Positions 1 through 7,724 are shown, counted from the first letter of the stretch. The stretch is 13,637 nucleotides of DNA from DASRCB01 sp035653295 (GCA_035653295.1 DASRCB010000188.1:1-13637), one strand, 5' to 3'. Numbers and translations are program-made. Notes: a model not told the origin generated them from the sequence alone.

Positions 1-1
1 G

Positions 2-559
2 CCTCACGTGCCTGCGATCTGTGCCCGTGCCGAGCGTCTGCTGTCACAGCTCGATGCGACGGCCCGTGAGCTGGCCAAACAGCAGCCGCTGCGCATGGTG
101 GTGCTGGCTTCGCGCCCGCTGCTCGGGTGGGCGCAAGAAGCGCGTCTCAAATTCATCGAGATGACAGCCGGCCGGATCGCGGTCATGGCCGAGTCGTACC
201 TCGGCCTTCGCCACGGCCCGATGAGCTTCGTCGATCCCGACACCATGGTGCTGTGCCTGGTTTCCACCGATCCGCATCGCCGCCGCTATGAAAGCGATCT
301 GATCGCCGAACTCGGCGCCAAGGGGCTTGGCGTGGTTGTCGCCATCCAGCCGGACGACGCCGGAATTGCGCCCATCTTCGAATCTGTCGACCCGGTGGCG
401 CCGGAGCTTCCGGATGAACTGCGCACGCCCTTCGAGATCCTTTTCCCGCAGCTTCTCGCCTGGCGCCTGAGCGTGAACTTCGGCCTGAACCCCGACAGCC
501 CCAGTCCCGATGGAGTGATCACGCGCGTGGTGCAGGGCGTGAGCATTTACGAACGCTGA
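2..559 (+). CDS. agaS: AgaS-type SIS-domain sugar-phosphate isomerase/deaminase (C-terminal part)
   Basis: This is the C-terminal half of a SIS-domain protein of the AgaS group (tagatose-6-phosphate ketose/aldose isomerase or amino-sugar phosphate deaminase), a cytosolic enzyme of amino-sugar catabolism. The reading frame is open from base 2 with no convincing start. The family is usually near 390 residues, so the gene begins upstream; a GTG at 8 is in frame but lies inside the conserved fold. Visible family features are the second SIS domain, with a VVLASRPLLG strand/loop followed by ARLKFIEMTAG, the AESYLGLRHGP segment near 193-220 that holds the sugar-phosphate site, and the typical end NRVVQG-like (here TRVVQGVSIY). 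It converges with a DeoR-family repressor 22 bp away, a common partner of such genes. The exact substrate cannot be read from this fragment. Confidence 0.85.
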   Translation, partial: PHVPAICARAERLLSQLDATARELAKQQPLRMVVLASRPLLGWAQEARLKFIEMTAGRIAVMAESYLGLRHGPMSFVDPDTMVLCLVSTDPHRRRYESDLIAELGAKGLGVVVAIQPDDAGIAPIFESVDPVAPELPDELRTPFEILFPQLLAWRLSVNFGLNPDSPSPDGVITRVVQGVSIYER

Positions 560-581
560 ACGGCCCGCGGCGAGCGTGCAG

Positions 582-1370
582 TCAAACAACCACCACTTCA
601 ACGCCGCGCCGCCGCATGGCCTCCAGCATTTCCGGACCGGCGCGATCGTCGGTGATCACGCGCCGCACGCTGTCGATGGGCCCGATGACGGAGAGGCTTC
701 GGCGGCCCAGCTTGCTGGCATCGGCGACAACGGTGACCTCATTCGAGATGCGCATCATCATCGTGTTCAGTTGGGCTTCCAGCAGGTCGGGCGTGGAGAG
801 CCCGACTTCGGCGTCCAGCCCGTCCACGCCGAGGAAGAAATGATCGGCGTGCAACTCGGTAATGAGCCGCTCCGCCTGCGGGCCCACGAACGATCCGGAC
901 ACATGCCGCATGATGCCGCCGATCATGATCACCGAGATGTGCGACGCATCCACGAATTCGCTGGCGATGTTCAAAGCATGGGTGATGACGGTAAGCGCAT
1001 CGAGTCCGGACGCCTTGATCGCTCGCGCGACTTCGGCGGAAGTAGTGCCGGAATCGAGAACGATGGTCTGATGGGGGCGAATCAGTTTCACCGCCGCGCG
1101 GCCGATGCGCGTCTTCTCGGCGTGGTAGATGGTGCGCTTCACGTTCAGCGGATATTCCTGATGCGGCTCCTGCGGCAGCATCGCGCCCCCGTAGGAGCGC
1201 ACCAGGATGCCTTTTCGCGCGAGTTGCCCGAGGTCGGCGCGCAGTGTCACGGCGGACACGCTGAAGCGCCGAACCAGATCTTCGACCGAAACACGGCCGT
1301 CGCTTTTGAGGATTTTTACGATCTCCCGCCGTCGTTCATCGGCGAGCAGGTGCGAACGTTTTCCCGCCAT
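582..1370 (-). CDS. DeoR/GlpR-family transcriptional repressor
   Basis: This is a 262-residue cytosolic DNA-binding regulator of sugar catabolism, of normal length for the DeoR family. Residues 9-65 form the winged helix-turn-helix: RRREIVKIL, then VSVEDLVRRF, then the recognition helix with VSAVTLRADL and the wing ending RSYGGA. The C-terminal domain, about 80-240, is the sugar-phosphate sensing DeoR fold; DSGTT at 106-110 matches the effector-binding loop. The ATG at 1370 is chosen because AAAGG lies just upstream on the minus strand. Its 3' end faces the AgaS-type gene and its 5' end faces the GNAT/aminotransferase pair. It could control either side; its ligand is probably a phosphorylated sugar or amino sugar. 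Family assignment is firm, the regulon is inferred. Confidence 0.93.
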   Translation of the reverse strand: MAGKRSHLLADERRREIVKILKSDGRVSVEDLVRRFSVSAVTLRADLGQLARKGILVRSYGGAMLPQEPHQEYPLNVKRTIYHAEKTRIGRAAVKLIRPHQTIVLDSGTTSAEVARAIKASGLDALTVITHALNIASEFVDASHISVIMIGGIMRHVSGSFVGPQAERLITELHADHFFLGVDGLDAEVGLSTPDLLEAQLNTMMMRISNEVTVVADASKLGRRSLSVIGPIDSVRRVITDDRAGPEMLEAMRRRGVEVVVV

Positions 1371-1404
1371 TCAGCCTTTCAGTGTATGTCAATGGAACGT
1401 GGCG

Positions 1405-1420
1405 GTTTCGATCTGTTTCG
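1405..1420. promoter_or_regulatory. Direct repeat GTTTCG-N4-GTTTCG, candidate DeoR operator
   Basis: Two identical hexamers GTTTCG at 1405-1410 and 1415-1420 are spaced one helical turn apart. They lie in the 62-bp gap between the divergent DeoR-family ATG (1370) and the GNAT ATG (1433). DeoR-family operators are often direct repeats of T-rich/TTTC-containing elements near their own promoter. The assignment as an autoregulatory site is inferred from position and spacing only. Confidence 0.35.
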
Positions 1421-1432
1421 GTGTCACAGGCG

Positions 1433-2230
1433 ATGATACGGAGGCTGCGGGCCGAAGACGTTGACTCTGCAATGGAGCTCTCCGACGCGGCTGGCTGGAA
1501 TCAGACCGCCGCGGACTGGCGCATGCTGCTGGAACTCGCGCCCGAGAGGTGCTTCTGCATCGATTGTGACGGCCGTCTCGCGGCTACCGCCACCCTGCTG
1601 TGCTACGGACGCCGTCTCGCGTGGCTGGGCATGGTGCTCACCCGGCCCGATTACCGCCGCCGCGGGTTTGCGCGCGCGCTGGTTGAGCACGCGCTTGACG
1701 CAGCGGATCGCGCGCTGATCGTAACGGTCAAGCTGGACGCTACCGACCAGGGCCGGCCGTTATACGCCAGCCTGGGTTTCCACGACGAGCAACCAGTGGA
1801 GCGCTGGCTCGGCGCCGCAATGAACGGAGAGGGCTCTCCTCCGCCCGCGCTTTCACGTTTCACGGAGCAACTGGATCGGGAGGCCTTCCTCGCGGATCGG
1901 TCGACGATGTTGCGTGCACTGGCCGCGCGCGGCGGCGCGTATTCAGACCAGGGCGGCTTCCTGCTCACACGCGAGGGCGCCTGCGCGTCCTATCTCGGAC
2001 CGTGCGTCGCGGAGCGGCGCGAAACCGCGGAATCGCTGATTGCCGCAGCCCTTACCACCCGCTCCGGTTCGTGGTTCTGGGACCTCCTGCCAGCCAATGC
2101 CGAGGCCGTTGCGCTCGCTCATCGATTCGGATTCGAGCGCGTCCGGATGGTGACGCGAATGTACCGGGGCCGCCCGCTGCGGGGGAACGAAGCGCTTGCT
2201 TACGGACTGGCGGGCTTCGAACTGGGATAA
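1433..2230 (+). CDS. Two-domain GNAT family N-acetyltransferase (YitH-like)
   Basis: This is a 265-residue cytosolic acetyl-CoA-dependent N-acetyltransferase. The N-terminal GNAT fold covers about residues 1-125. It has the AGWNQTAADW segment, the WLGMVLTRPDYRRRGFA strand/turn with the R-x-x-G-x-A acetyl-CoA pyrophosphate loop at 75-80, and a GRPLYASLGF motif B near 107-116. Residues about 135-265 form a second degenerate GNAT-like domain (Acetyltransf_18 type), with LGPCVAERRETAESLI and AVALAHRFGFERVRMVTRMYRG. I chose the ATG at 1433, which directly opens the conserved MIRRLRAEDV start, over an in-frame GTG at 1382. The substrate is unknown. The next gene, an aminotransferase, begins 25 bp downstream, so the two are probably co-transcribed and may act on the same amino compound. 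Confidence 0.88.
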   Translation: MIRRLRAEDVDSAMELSDAAGWNQTAADWRMLLELAPERCFCIDCDGRLAATATLLCYGRRLAWLGMVLTRPDYRRRGFARALVEHALDAADRALIVTVKLDATDQGRPLYASLGFHDEQPVERWLGAAMNGEGSPPPALSRFTEQLDREAFLADRSTMLRALAARGGAYSDQGGFLLTREGACASYLGPCVAERRETAESLIAAALTTRSGSWFWDLLPANAEAVALAHRFGFERVRMVTRMYRGRPLRGNEALAYGLAGFELG

Positions 2231-2255
2231 ACATGCACATGGGAGAATCACGTTT

Positions 2256-3635
2256 ATGGCTAAGGATTTCGGACTGACCCCGGCACGCGTACCGCGCGTC
2301 GAAACCAAACTGCGCAGAATTGTTTCCGATCTGCCGGTACCGGAATCCGTGCCTATCCTGGAAAAGCTGCGCCGCTGGGAGCCGCTGGCAATGGCCGGAC
2401 AGCCGCCGGTGGTCTGGGACCACGCCGACGGCTTCCAGGTCTTCGATGCGTACGGCAACCGCTGGATCGACTGGTCCTCCGGAGTGCTCATTACCAACGC
2501 CGGCCATGGCCGCCGCGAGATTATCGACGCCATCTCCGCGCAGGCGCAATCCGGGCTGCTGACCAGCTACTGCTTCCCGAGTGAGATTCGCGCGCGGCTG
2601 GTGGAGCGCCTCGGGGGACTGATGCCTGAGCCGCTGAAGAAGATTTTCCTGCTCACCACCGGGTCGGAAACGGTGGAGTGTGCGATTAAACTCTGCCGCA
2701 CCCACGGAGTGAAGGCGGGGGGACGGAACAAACACGTTATCGTCTCGTTCCGCGATGCGTTCCACGGCAGAACGCTGGGGGCGCAGCAGGCCGGCGGCAT
2801 CGACTCGCTGAAAGACTGGATCGTCAACCTCGACGCCGGTTTCGTGCAACTCCCGTTCCCTGACGGCTATCGCACCACCGACGTGAGCTTCGAGGGTTTT
2901 CTCCGGGGTATCGAGGAGCGTGGCATCGCCGGGGCCATCGTCGCCGGCGTGATACTGGAAACCTATCAGGGCGGCAGCGCCGCGTTTGCGGACACGCCAT
3001 ACATCAAGTCCCTGCGCCAGTGGTGCACCGGTCATCGCGCGCTGTTGGTTTTCGACGAGGTGCAGGCCGGCTTCGGCCGTACTGGCCGCATGTGGGGGTT
3101 CGAGCACTACGGCGTGGTTCCCGATTTGGCGCTGTTCGGAAAAGGGATCTCCAGCTCACTGCCGATCTCGGCCGTTGCCGGACGGCCCGATGTCATGGAT
3201 CTGCACGGCATCAACGCCATGACCTCCACACATACCGGCAATCCGGTGTGCAGCGCCGCCGCGCTGGCCTCTATCGATCTGGTCGAACGCGAGGACCTGG
3301 CGGGCAACGCGCAGCGCACCGGGGAAGTGCTGCACCGGCGGCTGAACGAGCTCCGGGCGCGGTTCCCGCAGATCGGCATGGTGCATGGCCGCGGCCTGGT
3401 CGCAGGGGTCCTCTGCGTGCGTCCGGGTACAAAGGAACCAGACGGCGAGCTGGCGTGGGATGTGGTGCGGCGCTGCTTCGAAAAGGGCGTGCTCATGTTC
3501 GCGCCGGTTGGCGTCGGCGGGGGCACGGTCAAAATTGCGCCGCCGCTGACCATTACCGAAGAAGCGATCCTGGAGAGCACCGCGGTGCTCGCCGAGGCCT
3601 TCGAAGAGGCGACACGGGCGGCTGTCGCGGCGTGA
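2256..3635 (+). CDS. Class III PLP-dependent aminotransferase (GABA/ornithine aminotransferase-like)
   Basis: This is a 459-residue fold-type I PLP enzyme that moves an amino group from an omega-amino compound to a keto acid in the cytosol. Visible marks are DAYGNRWIDWSSGV with NAGHG at the N-terminal active site, TTGSETVE (phosphate loop, G136-S137-E138), FHGRTLGA (169-176, aromatic stacking and His), DEVQAGFGRTG with the pyridine-contacting D267, and FGKGISSSLP with the Schiff-base lysine K296. Length is normal. The ATG at 2256 is chosen because GGGAG lies at 2241-2245; an upstream in-frame TTG at 2196 would overlap the GNAT gene. Substrate is unresolved: 4-aminobutyrate, ornithine, diaminobutyrate and related amines are all used within the family. 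Its position after a GNAT gene suggests a small amine-modifying operon. Confidence 0.92.
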   Translation: MAKDFGLTPARVPRVETKLRRIVSDLPVPESVPILEKLRRWEPLAMAGQPPVVWDHADGFQVFDAYGNRWIDWSSGVLITNAGHGRREIIDAISAQAQSGLLTSYCFPSEIRARLVERLGGLMPEPLKKIFLLTTGSETVECAIKLCRTHGVKAGGRNKHVIVSFRDAFHGRTLGAQQAGGIDSLKDWIVNLDAGFVQLPFPDGYRTTDVSFEGFLRGIEERGIAGAIVAGVILETYQGGSAAFADTPYIKSLRQWCTGHRALLVFDEVQAGFGRTGRMWGFEHYGVVPDLALFGKGISSSLPISAVAGRPDVMDLHGINAMTSTHTGNPVCSAAALASIDLVEREDLAGNAQRTGEVLHRRLNELRARFPQIGMVHGRGLVAGVLCVRPGTKEPDGELAWDVVRRCFEKGVLMFAPVGVGGGTVKIAPPLTITEEAILESTAVLAEAFEEATRAAVAA

Positions 3636-3702
3636 GCCAGGCTTGCAATTGCGGCAGTAGGTTACGCTGATGAGAGGCGAGACAATCGCTGGGCTACACC
3701 AC

Positions 3703-3716
3703 CGGCGGTCGCGCCG
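3703..3716 (+). terminator. Weak stem-loop in the 184-bp gap after the aminotransferase
   Basis: CGGCG (3703-3707) and CGCCG (3712-3716) can pair around a GTCG loop and are followed six bases later by ATTTTATT. The stem is only 5 bp and the T tract is interrupted and displaced, so it is at best a weak intrinsic terminator for the GNAT/aminotransferase unit. The rest of the 3636-3819 gap shows no gene or clear promoter. Confidence 0.2.
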
Positions 3717-3819
3717 CTCAACATTTTATTGCTGAAGACCGCGCTCGTTCCCGGCAGGCATGCAGCCCATTGAAATTGAGGGTCATCCGTGCCGAGGCTT
3801 CCATGAAGACTGACTGTGA

Positions 3820-5676
3820 GTGTACGAGGGGATCAAAATCGTCCACGCGCATGAGCCGCTGACTTCCGCCGATGCCGCCGCCGGCGCCGCGCCGGGGATG
3901 CCCGTCCGTGCTTATCCCTGGATCGTCCTTGCCTTCGCTGTTGCTGTGTTCATCGGCTGTCTGTTCAGCCCCCCGCACCTCCTCGATGACGTGGATGCCG
4001 TGCAGGCGTCCATTGCGCGCAACATGGTCGAATCCGGCGACTGGGTGACCGCGCACCTTGATGGCATCCGCTATCTCGAAAAAGCGCCGCTCAAATACTG
4101 GCTCATGGCCGTCTGCTACCAGGTCCTCGGCATTCACGACTGGGTGGCGCGGCTGCCCATCGCGCTCGCGGCCATCGCGCTCTGCTGGCTGGCGTTCTGC
4201 ATGGGCCGATGGGCCTTCTCCGAGCGCGCCGGCTTTTTCTCGGGTCTGGTTTTATCCACCTGCGTCGGTCTGTTTCTGTTCACGCGCTTTCTCATCCCCG
4301 ACGCTCTGCTGACGGTCTGGATCGCGCTCTCGCTTTGGGCCTTCGCCCGCGCCCTGGATGCAGCGGAGCAAAGGCCGCGATTATGGGCTGCGATTTCGGC
4401 GGCGTCGATCGCGCTCGGCGTGCTCACCAAGGGACTTATCGGCGCCGTTTTCCCGGTTGGGGCCGCATTCGTGTATCTGGCCCTGACGCACCAGCTGTTC
4501 CGCCGCGATGCCTGGCGCCGCATCCGGCCGTTCTCCGGGCTGGCCATCGCGCTGGCCATCGCCGCGCCATGGCATGTACTCGCCACGCTGCGGAATCCGC
4601 CGTATTTTTACTTTTCCCTGCACGCCGGTCCCGGCCAGTATCACGGCTTTTTCTGGTTCTACTTCTTCAACGAGCATCTCCTGCGCTTTCTCGGCCGCCG
4701 CTACCCGGTGGATTACAACACCGTTCCGAGGCTGGCCTTCTGGCTCCTGCACCTGGTATGGCTTTTTCCATGGGCGGCATTCTTTCCCGCGACGTTCCGT
4801 CTGAGCTACCGCGGCGACGATCGCGCCTCGCGCATGCGCCTGCTGGCGCTCTGCTGGATTGGATTTGTCCTGATATTCTTCACCTTCTCGACCACGCAGG
4901 AGTATTATTCATTGCCCTGCTATCCGGCATTCGCCCTGCTGCTCGGGTGCGCGATCGCTTCCGAGCGGCGCGGCAACTCCCTTGCGTACCGGGTGATCGG
5001 CGGAATCGCGCTCGCCGCGGCTGCGGCAACGATTGCGATTCTGATTGCGGTCTGGAATCTTCCCGCGCCCGGCGATATCGCGAATGCCCTCAATCAACAG
5101 AGCAGCGCCGCCTATACGCTTTCAATGGGCCACATGGGCGACCTCACGCTGGCCGCGTTCGCGTATTTGCGGGTTCCACTCATGATCGCCGCCGCCGGGT
5201 TCCTGATCGGCGCCGCCGCGCTATTCACCGCGCGATCGAGGCGCGCATGGCTCGCGCCAGCGCTCATGATGCTGCTGTTCCTGCATGCCGCGCGGGTGGC
5301 TATGATCACTTTCGACCCGTATCTCTCGTCGCAGCCTCTGGCGCAGGCGCTGGAGGATTCGAAGCCCGGCCGGCTGATCGCCGACGACCAGTATTACTTC
5401 TGGTCCTCGGTCTTCTTTTATGCGCATCGCGGCGCGCTGCTGCTCAACGGCCGCATCAACAACCTGGAATACGGGTCGTACGCACCCGACGCGCCGAACG
5501 TGTTTATTGATGACCGGCAGCTTGCGGAGTTCTGGGGTCAGCCACAGCGGTTTTATCTGCTGGTTGCCAGAGAGGCACTCCCGCGCATCGAACGGTTGAT
5601 CCCCTCCGCAGCCCTGTTCCGGGTGAAAGAGAGCGGAGGCAAGTACCTGTTTACCAATCATGCGGATTGGCATTGA
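3820..5676 (+). CDS. ArnT/PMT-like membrane glycosyltransferase (GT39 family)
   Basis: This is a multi-spanning inner-membrane glycosyltransferase that transfers a sugar from a polyprenyl-phosphate donor to a lipid or protein acceptor on the outer face of the membrane. It is about 618 residues if the GTG at 3820 is used. The first helix (about YPWIVLAFAVAVFIG) is followed by the catalytic first periplasmic loop. That loop has the acidic pair D56-D57 in LLDDVDAVQASIARN, then SGDWVTAHLDGIRYLEKAPLKYW, which matches ArnT-type enzymes. About eleven or twelve hydrophobic segments follow, then a soluble C-terminal region from about 525. The start is uncertain: GTG 3820 lacks a good ribosome site, and ATG 3898 (MPVRAYPW) would keep all helices. 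The 3' end overlaps the next glycosyltransferase by 17 bp. The acceptor and sugar are unknown. Confidence 0.88.
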   Translation: MYEGIKIVHAHEPLTSADAAAGAAPGMPVRAYPWIVLAFAVAVFIGCLFSPPHLLDDVDAVQASIARNMVESGDWVTAHLDGIRYLEKAPLKYWLMAVCYQVLGIHDWVARLPIALAAIALCWLAFCMGRWAFSERAGFFSGLVLSTCVGLFLFTRFLIPDALLTVWIALSLWAFARALDAAEQRPRLWAAISAASIALGVLTKGLIGAVFPVGAAFVYLALTHQLFRRDAWRRIRPFSGLAIALAIAAPWHVLATLRNPPYFYFSLHAGPGQYHGFFWFYFFNEHLLRFLGRRYPVDYNTVPRLAFWLLHLVWLFPWAAFFPATFRLSYRGDDRASRMRLLALCWIGFVLIFFTFSTTQEYYSLPCYPAFALLLGCAIASERRGNSLAYRVIGGIALAAAAATIAILIAVWNLPAPGDIANALNQQSSAAYTLSMGHMGDLTLAAFAYLRVPLMIAAAGFLIGAAALFTARSRRAWLAPALMMLLFLHAARVAMITFDPYLSSQPLAQALEDSKPGRLIADDQYYFWSSVFFYAHRGALLLNGRINNLEYGSYAPDAPNVFIDDRQLAEFWGQPQRFYLLVAREALPRIERLIPSAALFRVKESGGKYLFTNHADWH

Positions 5677-6745
5677 CGGCAGCGCGCTGCTGTTGCGCAG
5701 CGCGGGCGTCAAGACATGGACCTGGCACTGGATCGAGGCCCTGCGCCGCTGCGCACCGGAAGAGGACCGGATCGAGGCCTTCCCGTTTATTGGCGATCTG
5801 CCGCCCCTGACTCACGAGCGATCGGTCCTGGGGAGGCCAGCCACCTGGCTGCGGCTGGCATTGCTGGCAGCCATTAATACGCGCCACAGCCCTGCCGTGG
5901 ATCTGTTCGCCGGGCGCTTCGACGTTTTTCACCTCTCCAATCAGGTTCGCCGCGCGCCGCGGAAAACACGCTGCACCGCGACCATTCACGACCTGACCTG
6001 CTGGATCATGCCCGAACTGCACTCTTCCGGAAACATTCTCGCCGACATGCTGTTCGTGGAACGCGTCCTGCGGCGCACCGCCGCTCTGATCGCGGTTTCG
6101 CACAGTACGAAATCGGACGCCGTCCGGTGGCTGCAGATCGACCCTGAACGGATCGAGGTGATTTATCCGGGCATTTCCGATGCTTACTTCGACCCTCAGC
6201 CGTGTAAAGCCGCACGGCCGTACGTCCTGTATGTGGGCACGATCGAGCCCCGCAAGAACCTCGACGCGCTGCTGAACGCCTGGGGCGCCCTGCGGCGTTC
6301 GGTTCGTGAAGAATACGACCTGATCTGCGCCGGCCCGCCGGGCTGGGGAGAGAAGACCATGGCGCGGCTCCGGGCCGGCGAAAACGGTGTGCGGTATGCC
6401 GGTTATGTGCCGGAAAGCGACCTGCCCGGACTCTTTGCCGGCGCAACCGCGTTCGCTTACCCGTCCCTCTATGAAGGCTTCGGATTTCCGGTGGCGCAGG
6501 CCATGGCGGCGCGTGTGCCGGTGCTCACGTCGAACATTTCATCCCTGCCGGAAATCGCCGGCGCGAGTGCGGTCCTCGTGGACCCGCGCAGCGAAGACGA
6601 GATTCGCGGCGGCCTCGAACGCCTGCTCACCTCGCCATCGCTGCGGGCGAACCTAGCGCGCCAGGGCGCCACTCGGGCTGCCGAGTTCCGGTGGGACGTG
6701 TGCGCGAAGAAGGGTCTCGACTTCTTTCACCGCACCGCGGGCTGA
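5660..6745 (+). CDS. GT4-type glycosyltransferase (group 1)
   Basis: This is a 361-residue GT-B fold, retaining glycosyltransferase of the group 1 / GT4 type, expected at the cytosolic membrane face with a nucleotide-sugar donor. The N-terminal half opens with MRIGIDGSALL and carries FDVFHLSNQVRR and ATIHDLTCWIMPELH acceptor-side segments. The C-terminal half has YVGTIEPRKNLDALL (G193 onward, donor phosphate site), GYVPESDLPGLFAGA, and SLYEGFGFPVAQAMA (E272) followed by SSLPEIAG. In the usual E-x7-E signature the second glutamate is Q280 here. The ATG overlaps the GT39 gene by 17 bp, so translation is probably coupled and the two enzymes likely serve one glycan or glycolipid pathway. The donor sugar is not predictable. 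Confidence 0.92.
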   Translation: MRIGIDGSALLLRSAGVKTWTWHWIEALRRCAPEEDRIEAFPFIGDLPPLTHERSVLGRPATWLRLALLAAINTRHSPAVDLFAGRFDVFHLSNQVRRAPRKTRCTATIHDLTCWIMPELHSSGNILADMLFVERVLRRTAALIAVSHSTKSDAVRWLQIDPERIEVIYPGISDAYFDPQPCKAARPYVLYVGTIEPRKNLDALLNAWGALRRSVREEYDLICAGPPGWGEKTMARLRAGENGVRYAGYVPESDLPGLFAGATAFAYPSLYEGFGFPVAQAMAARVPVLTSNISSLPEIAGASAVLVDPRSEDEIRGGLERLLTSPSLRANLARQGATRAAEFRWDVCAKKGLDFFHRTAG

Positions 6746-6748
6746 GAC

Positions 6749-7579
6749 TCACCCCGCCGAGGCCAACGACCCGGCCCGGCGCCAGTAATTATCGAACAGG
6801 CCCACCATGGCCTCGCCGAGGCCTGAGTGCTCGAAGATTACAGCCGTCCACGCCGGCTTGGTAATCACCGGATCCAGCAGAGCGATCATGCCCTGCATGC
6901 TGTCGAATACGGCGAGCTTCATAGGCAGGGAGGAGATCTGCCGCACTTCCACGCCTCCGGCCGCGTACTCTTCCAGCCGCTTGCCATGGGTCTGGTCCAG
7001 CGTGCCGGCCTCGATCAGAATGCGGCACGCCACGCCCCGCTCGCGCGCCTGCCGCACTAAATGTTCGTCGAGGGGGTCCACGGCATAGGGGGGCCGCGAG
7101 AACTCGCAGTACTCGGAGCGCACGTCCGCCAGCATGCGCTGATACTGCAGCGCGATCTGGCCCGGCTCACTCACGATGCGCAGATAATCGAGCGTGCCCC
7201 GGCCGCCCTGTCCCTCCGAGTACGCGGAGGTGAGGTCGTCAATCAGGCCGCCGCCGAGCCTTCCCTGTTCGGTGAGCTCCTGCTGGAGCGATTGCGCGCG
7301 CCGCGACAGGTAGGTTGGAATGGCGAGGCTCGGCTCCACGGCGGAGAAGAGCTTGGTCTTCTCCTGCACCACCTGCGCGAACCCCTTCTCCACCAGGCTG
7401 TCGAGGACCTCGTAGATCTTCTGACGGGGCACGTGCGCACGCGCCGCCAGCTCCAGAGCCTTGAAACGCGGATGGCCCACCAGCACGAGGTAAGAGCGCG
7501 CCTCGTAAGCGTTCAGGCCGAGCTGTTGCAACCTGCGCCAGAAGCGCTGGAAGTCCATGTCCGCAAGCTCTCTGTCCAT
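6749..7579 (-). CDS. TrmB-family transcriptional regulator
   Basis: This is a 276-residue regulator of TrmB type, common in Archaea and also present in bacteria. Residues about 15-80 form the winged helix-turn-helix: LGLNAYEARSYLVLVGHP, then ALELAARAHVPRQKIYEVLDSLVEKGF, a near-standard TrmB signature. A helical segment at about 85-110 would support dimerisation. The remainder (about 130-270) resembles the PLD-like middle domain, with LLADVRSEYCEFSR-like and ARERGVACRILIE strands. There is no obvious extra sugar-binding domain. The start may be ATG 7579 or the ATG at 7558, seven codons later, which has AGAGAG upstream. It diverges from the ATPase/VWA operon, the natural regulatory target, and ends 3 bp from the GT4 stop. 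Its effector is unknown. Confidence 0.88.
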   Translation of the reverse strand: MDRELADMDFQRFWRRLQQLGLNAYEARSYLVLVGHPRFKALELAARAHVPRQKIYEVLDSLVEKGFAQVVQEKTKLFSAVEPSLAIPTYLSRRAQSLQQELTEQGRLGGGLIDDLTSAYSEGQGGRGTLDYLRIVSEPGQIALQYQRMLADVRSEYCEFSRPPYAVDPLDEHLVRQARERGVACRILIEAGTLDQTHGKRLEEYAAGGVEVRQISSLPMKLAVFDSMQGMIALLDPVITKPAWTAVIFEHSGLGEAMVGLFDNYWRRAGSLASAG

Positions 7580-7689
7580 CGCGCCTGGATCATATCAGAT
7601 GCCGGCCTCGCCCGCCGTGCCGTGAAACGGTTGCGCGCGCGACGGTTTGTAACGATGCCGCCGCCGTAAACGTCCAGGACAGAAGACTT

Positions 7690-7698
7690 TGTTACACT
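7690..7698 (+). promoter_or_regulatory. Candidate extended -10 element for the ATPase/VWA operon
   Basis: TGTTACACT at 7690-7698 fits the extended -10 pattern TG-N-TAnnnT. It lies about 27 bp before the ATPase ATG, giving a short leader that contains the ribosome site. No good -35 hexamer is visible at the usual distance, which extended -10 promoters can tolerate. This is prediction from sequence only. Confidence 0.3.
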
Positions 7699-7715
7699 GG
7701 CCGGAATCCGGTCAG
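7697..7715. promoter_or_regulatory. 19-bp imperfect palindrome over the ATPase start region, candidate operator or 5' UTR hairpin
   Basis: CTG-g-CCGGA-a-TCCGG-t-CAG reads as a dyad centred on 7706, with one non-complementary pair (G7700/T7712). It overlaps the candidate -10 element and the AGGA ribosome site (7714-7717) of the ATPase gene. As DNA it could be an operator for the divergent TrmB-type regulator; as RNA the G/U pair is allowed and the arm would cover part of the ribosome site. Confidence 0.4.
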
Positions 7716-7724
7716 GAATTCACC

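Noticed and set aside
1380..1395. TTGACA-like hexamer on the minus strand just before the DeoR start
   Set aside because: A -10 element at the normal spacing would fall inside the coding sequence, so a promoter there would not produce a usable leader.
576..1436. 286-codon plus-strand ORF opposite the DeoR gene
   Set aside because: It is antisense to a clear DeoR-family gene, its product is His/Asp-rich with no domain, and it is the usual mirror frame of high-GC coding DNA.
2052..3107. 351-codon minus-strand ORF opposite the GNAT and aminotransferase genes
   Set aside because: It spans two real genes and their gap on the other strand and shows no recognisable motif.
3636..3819. Possible small RNA or tRNA in the gap before the GT39 gene
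   Set aside because: No cloverleaf, T-loop sequence or strong promoter/terminator pair could be seen.
4209..5510. 433-codon plus-strand ORF inside the GT39 gene in another frame
   Set aside because: The product is Arg/Ala-rich without helices or motifs, while the overlapping frame encodes a coherent membrane enzyme.
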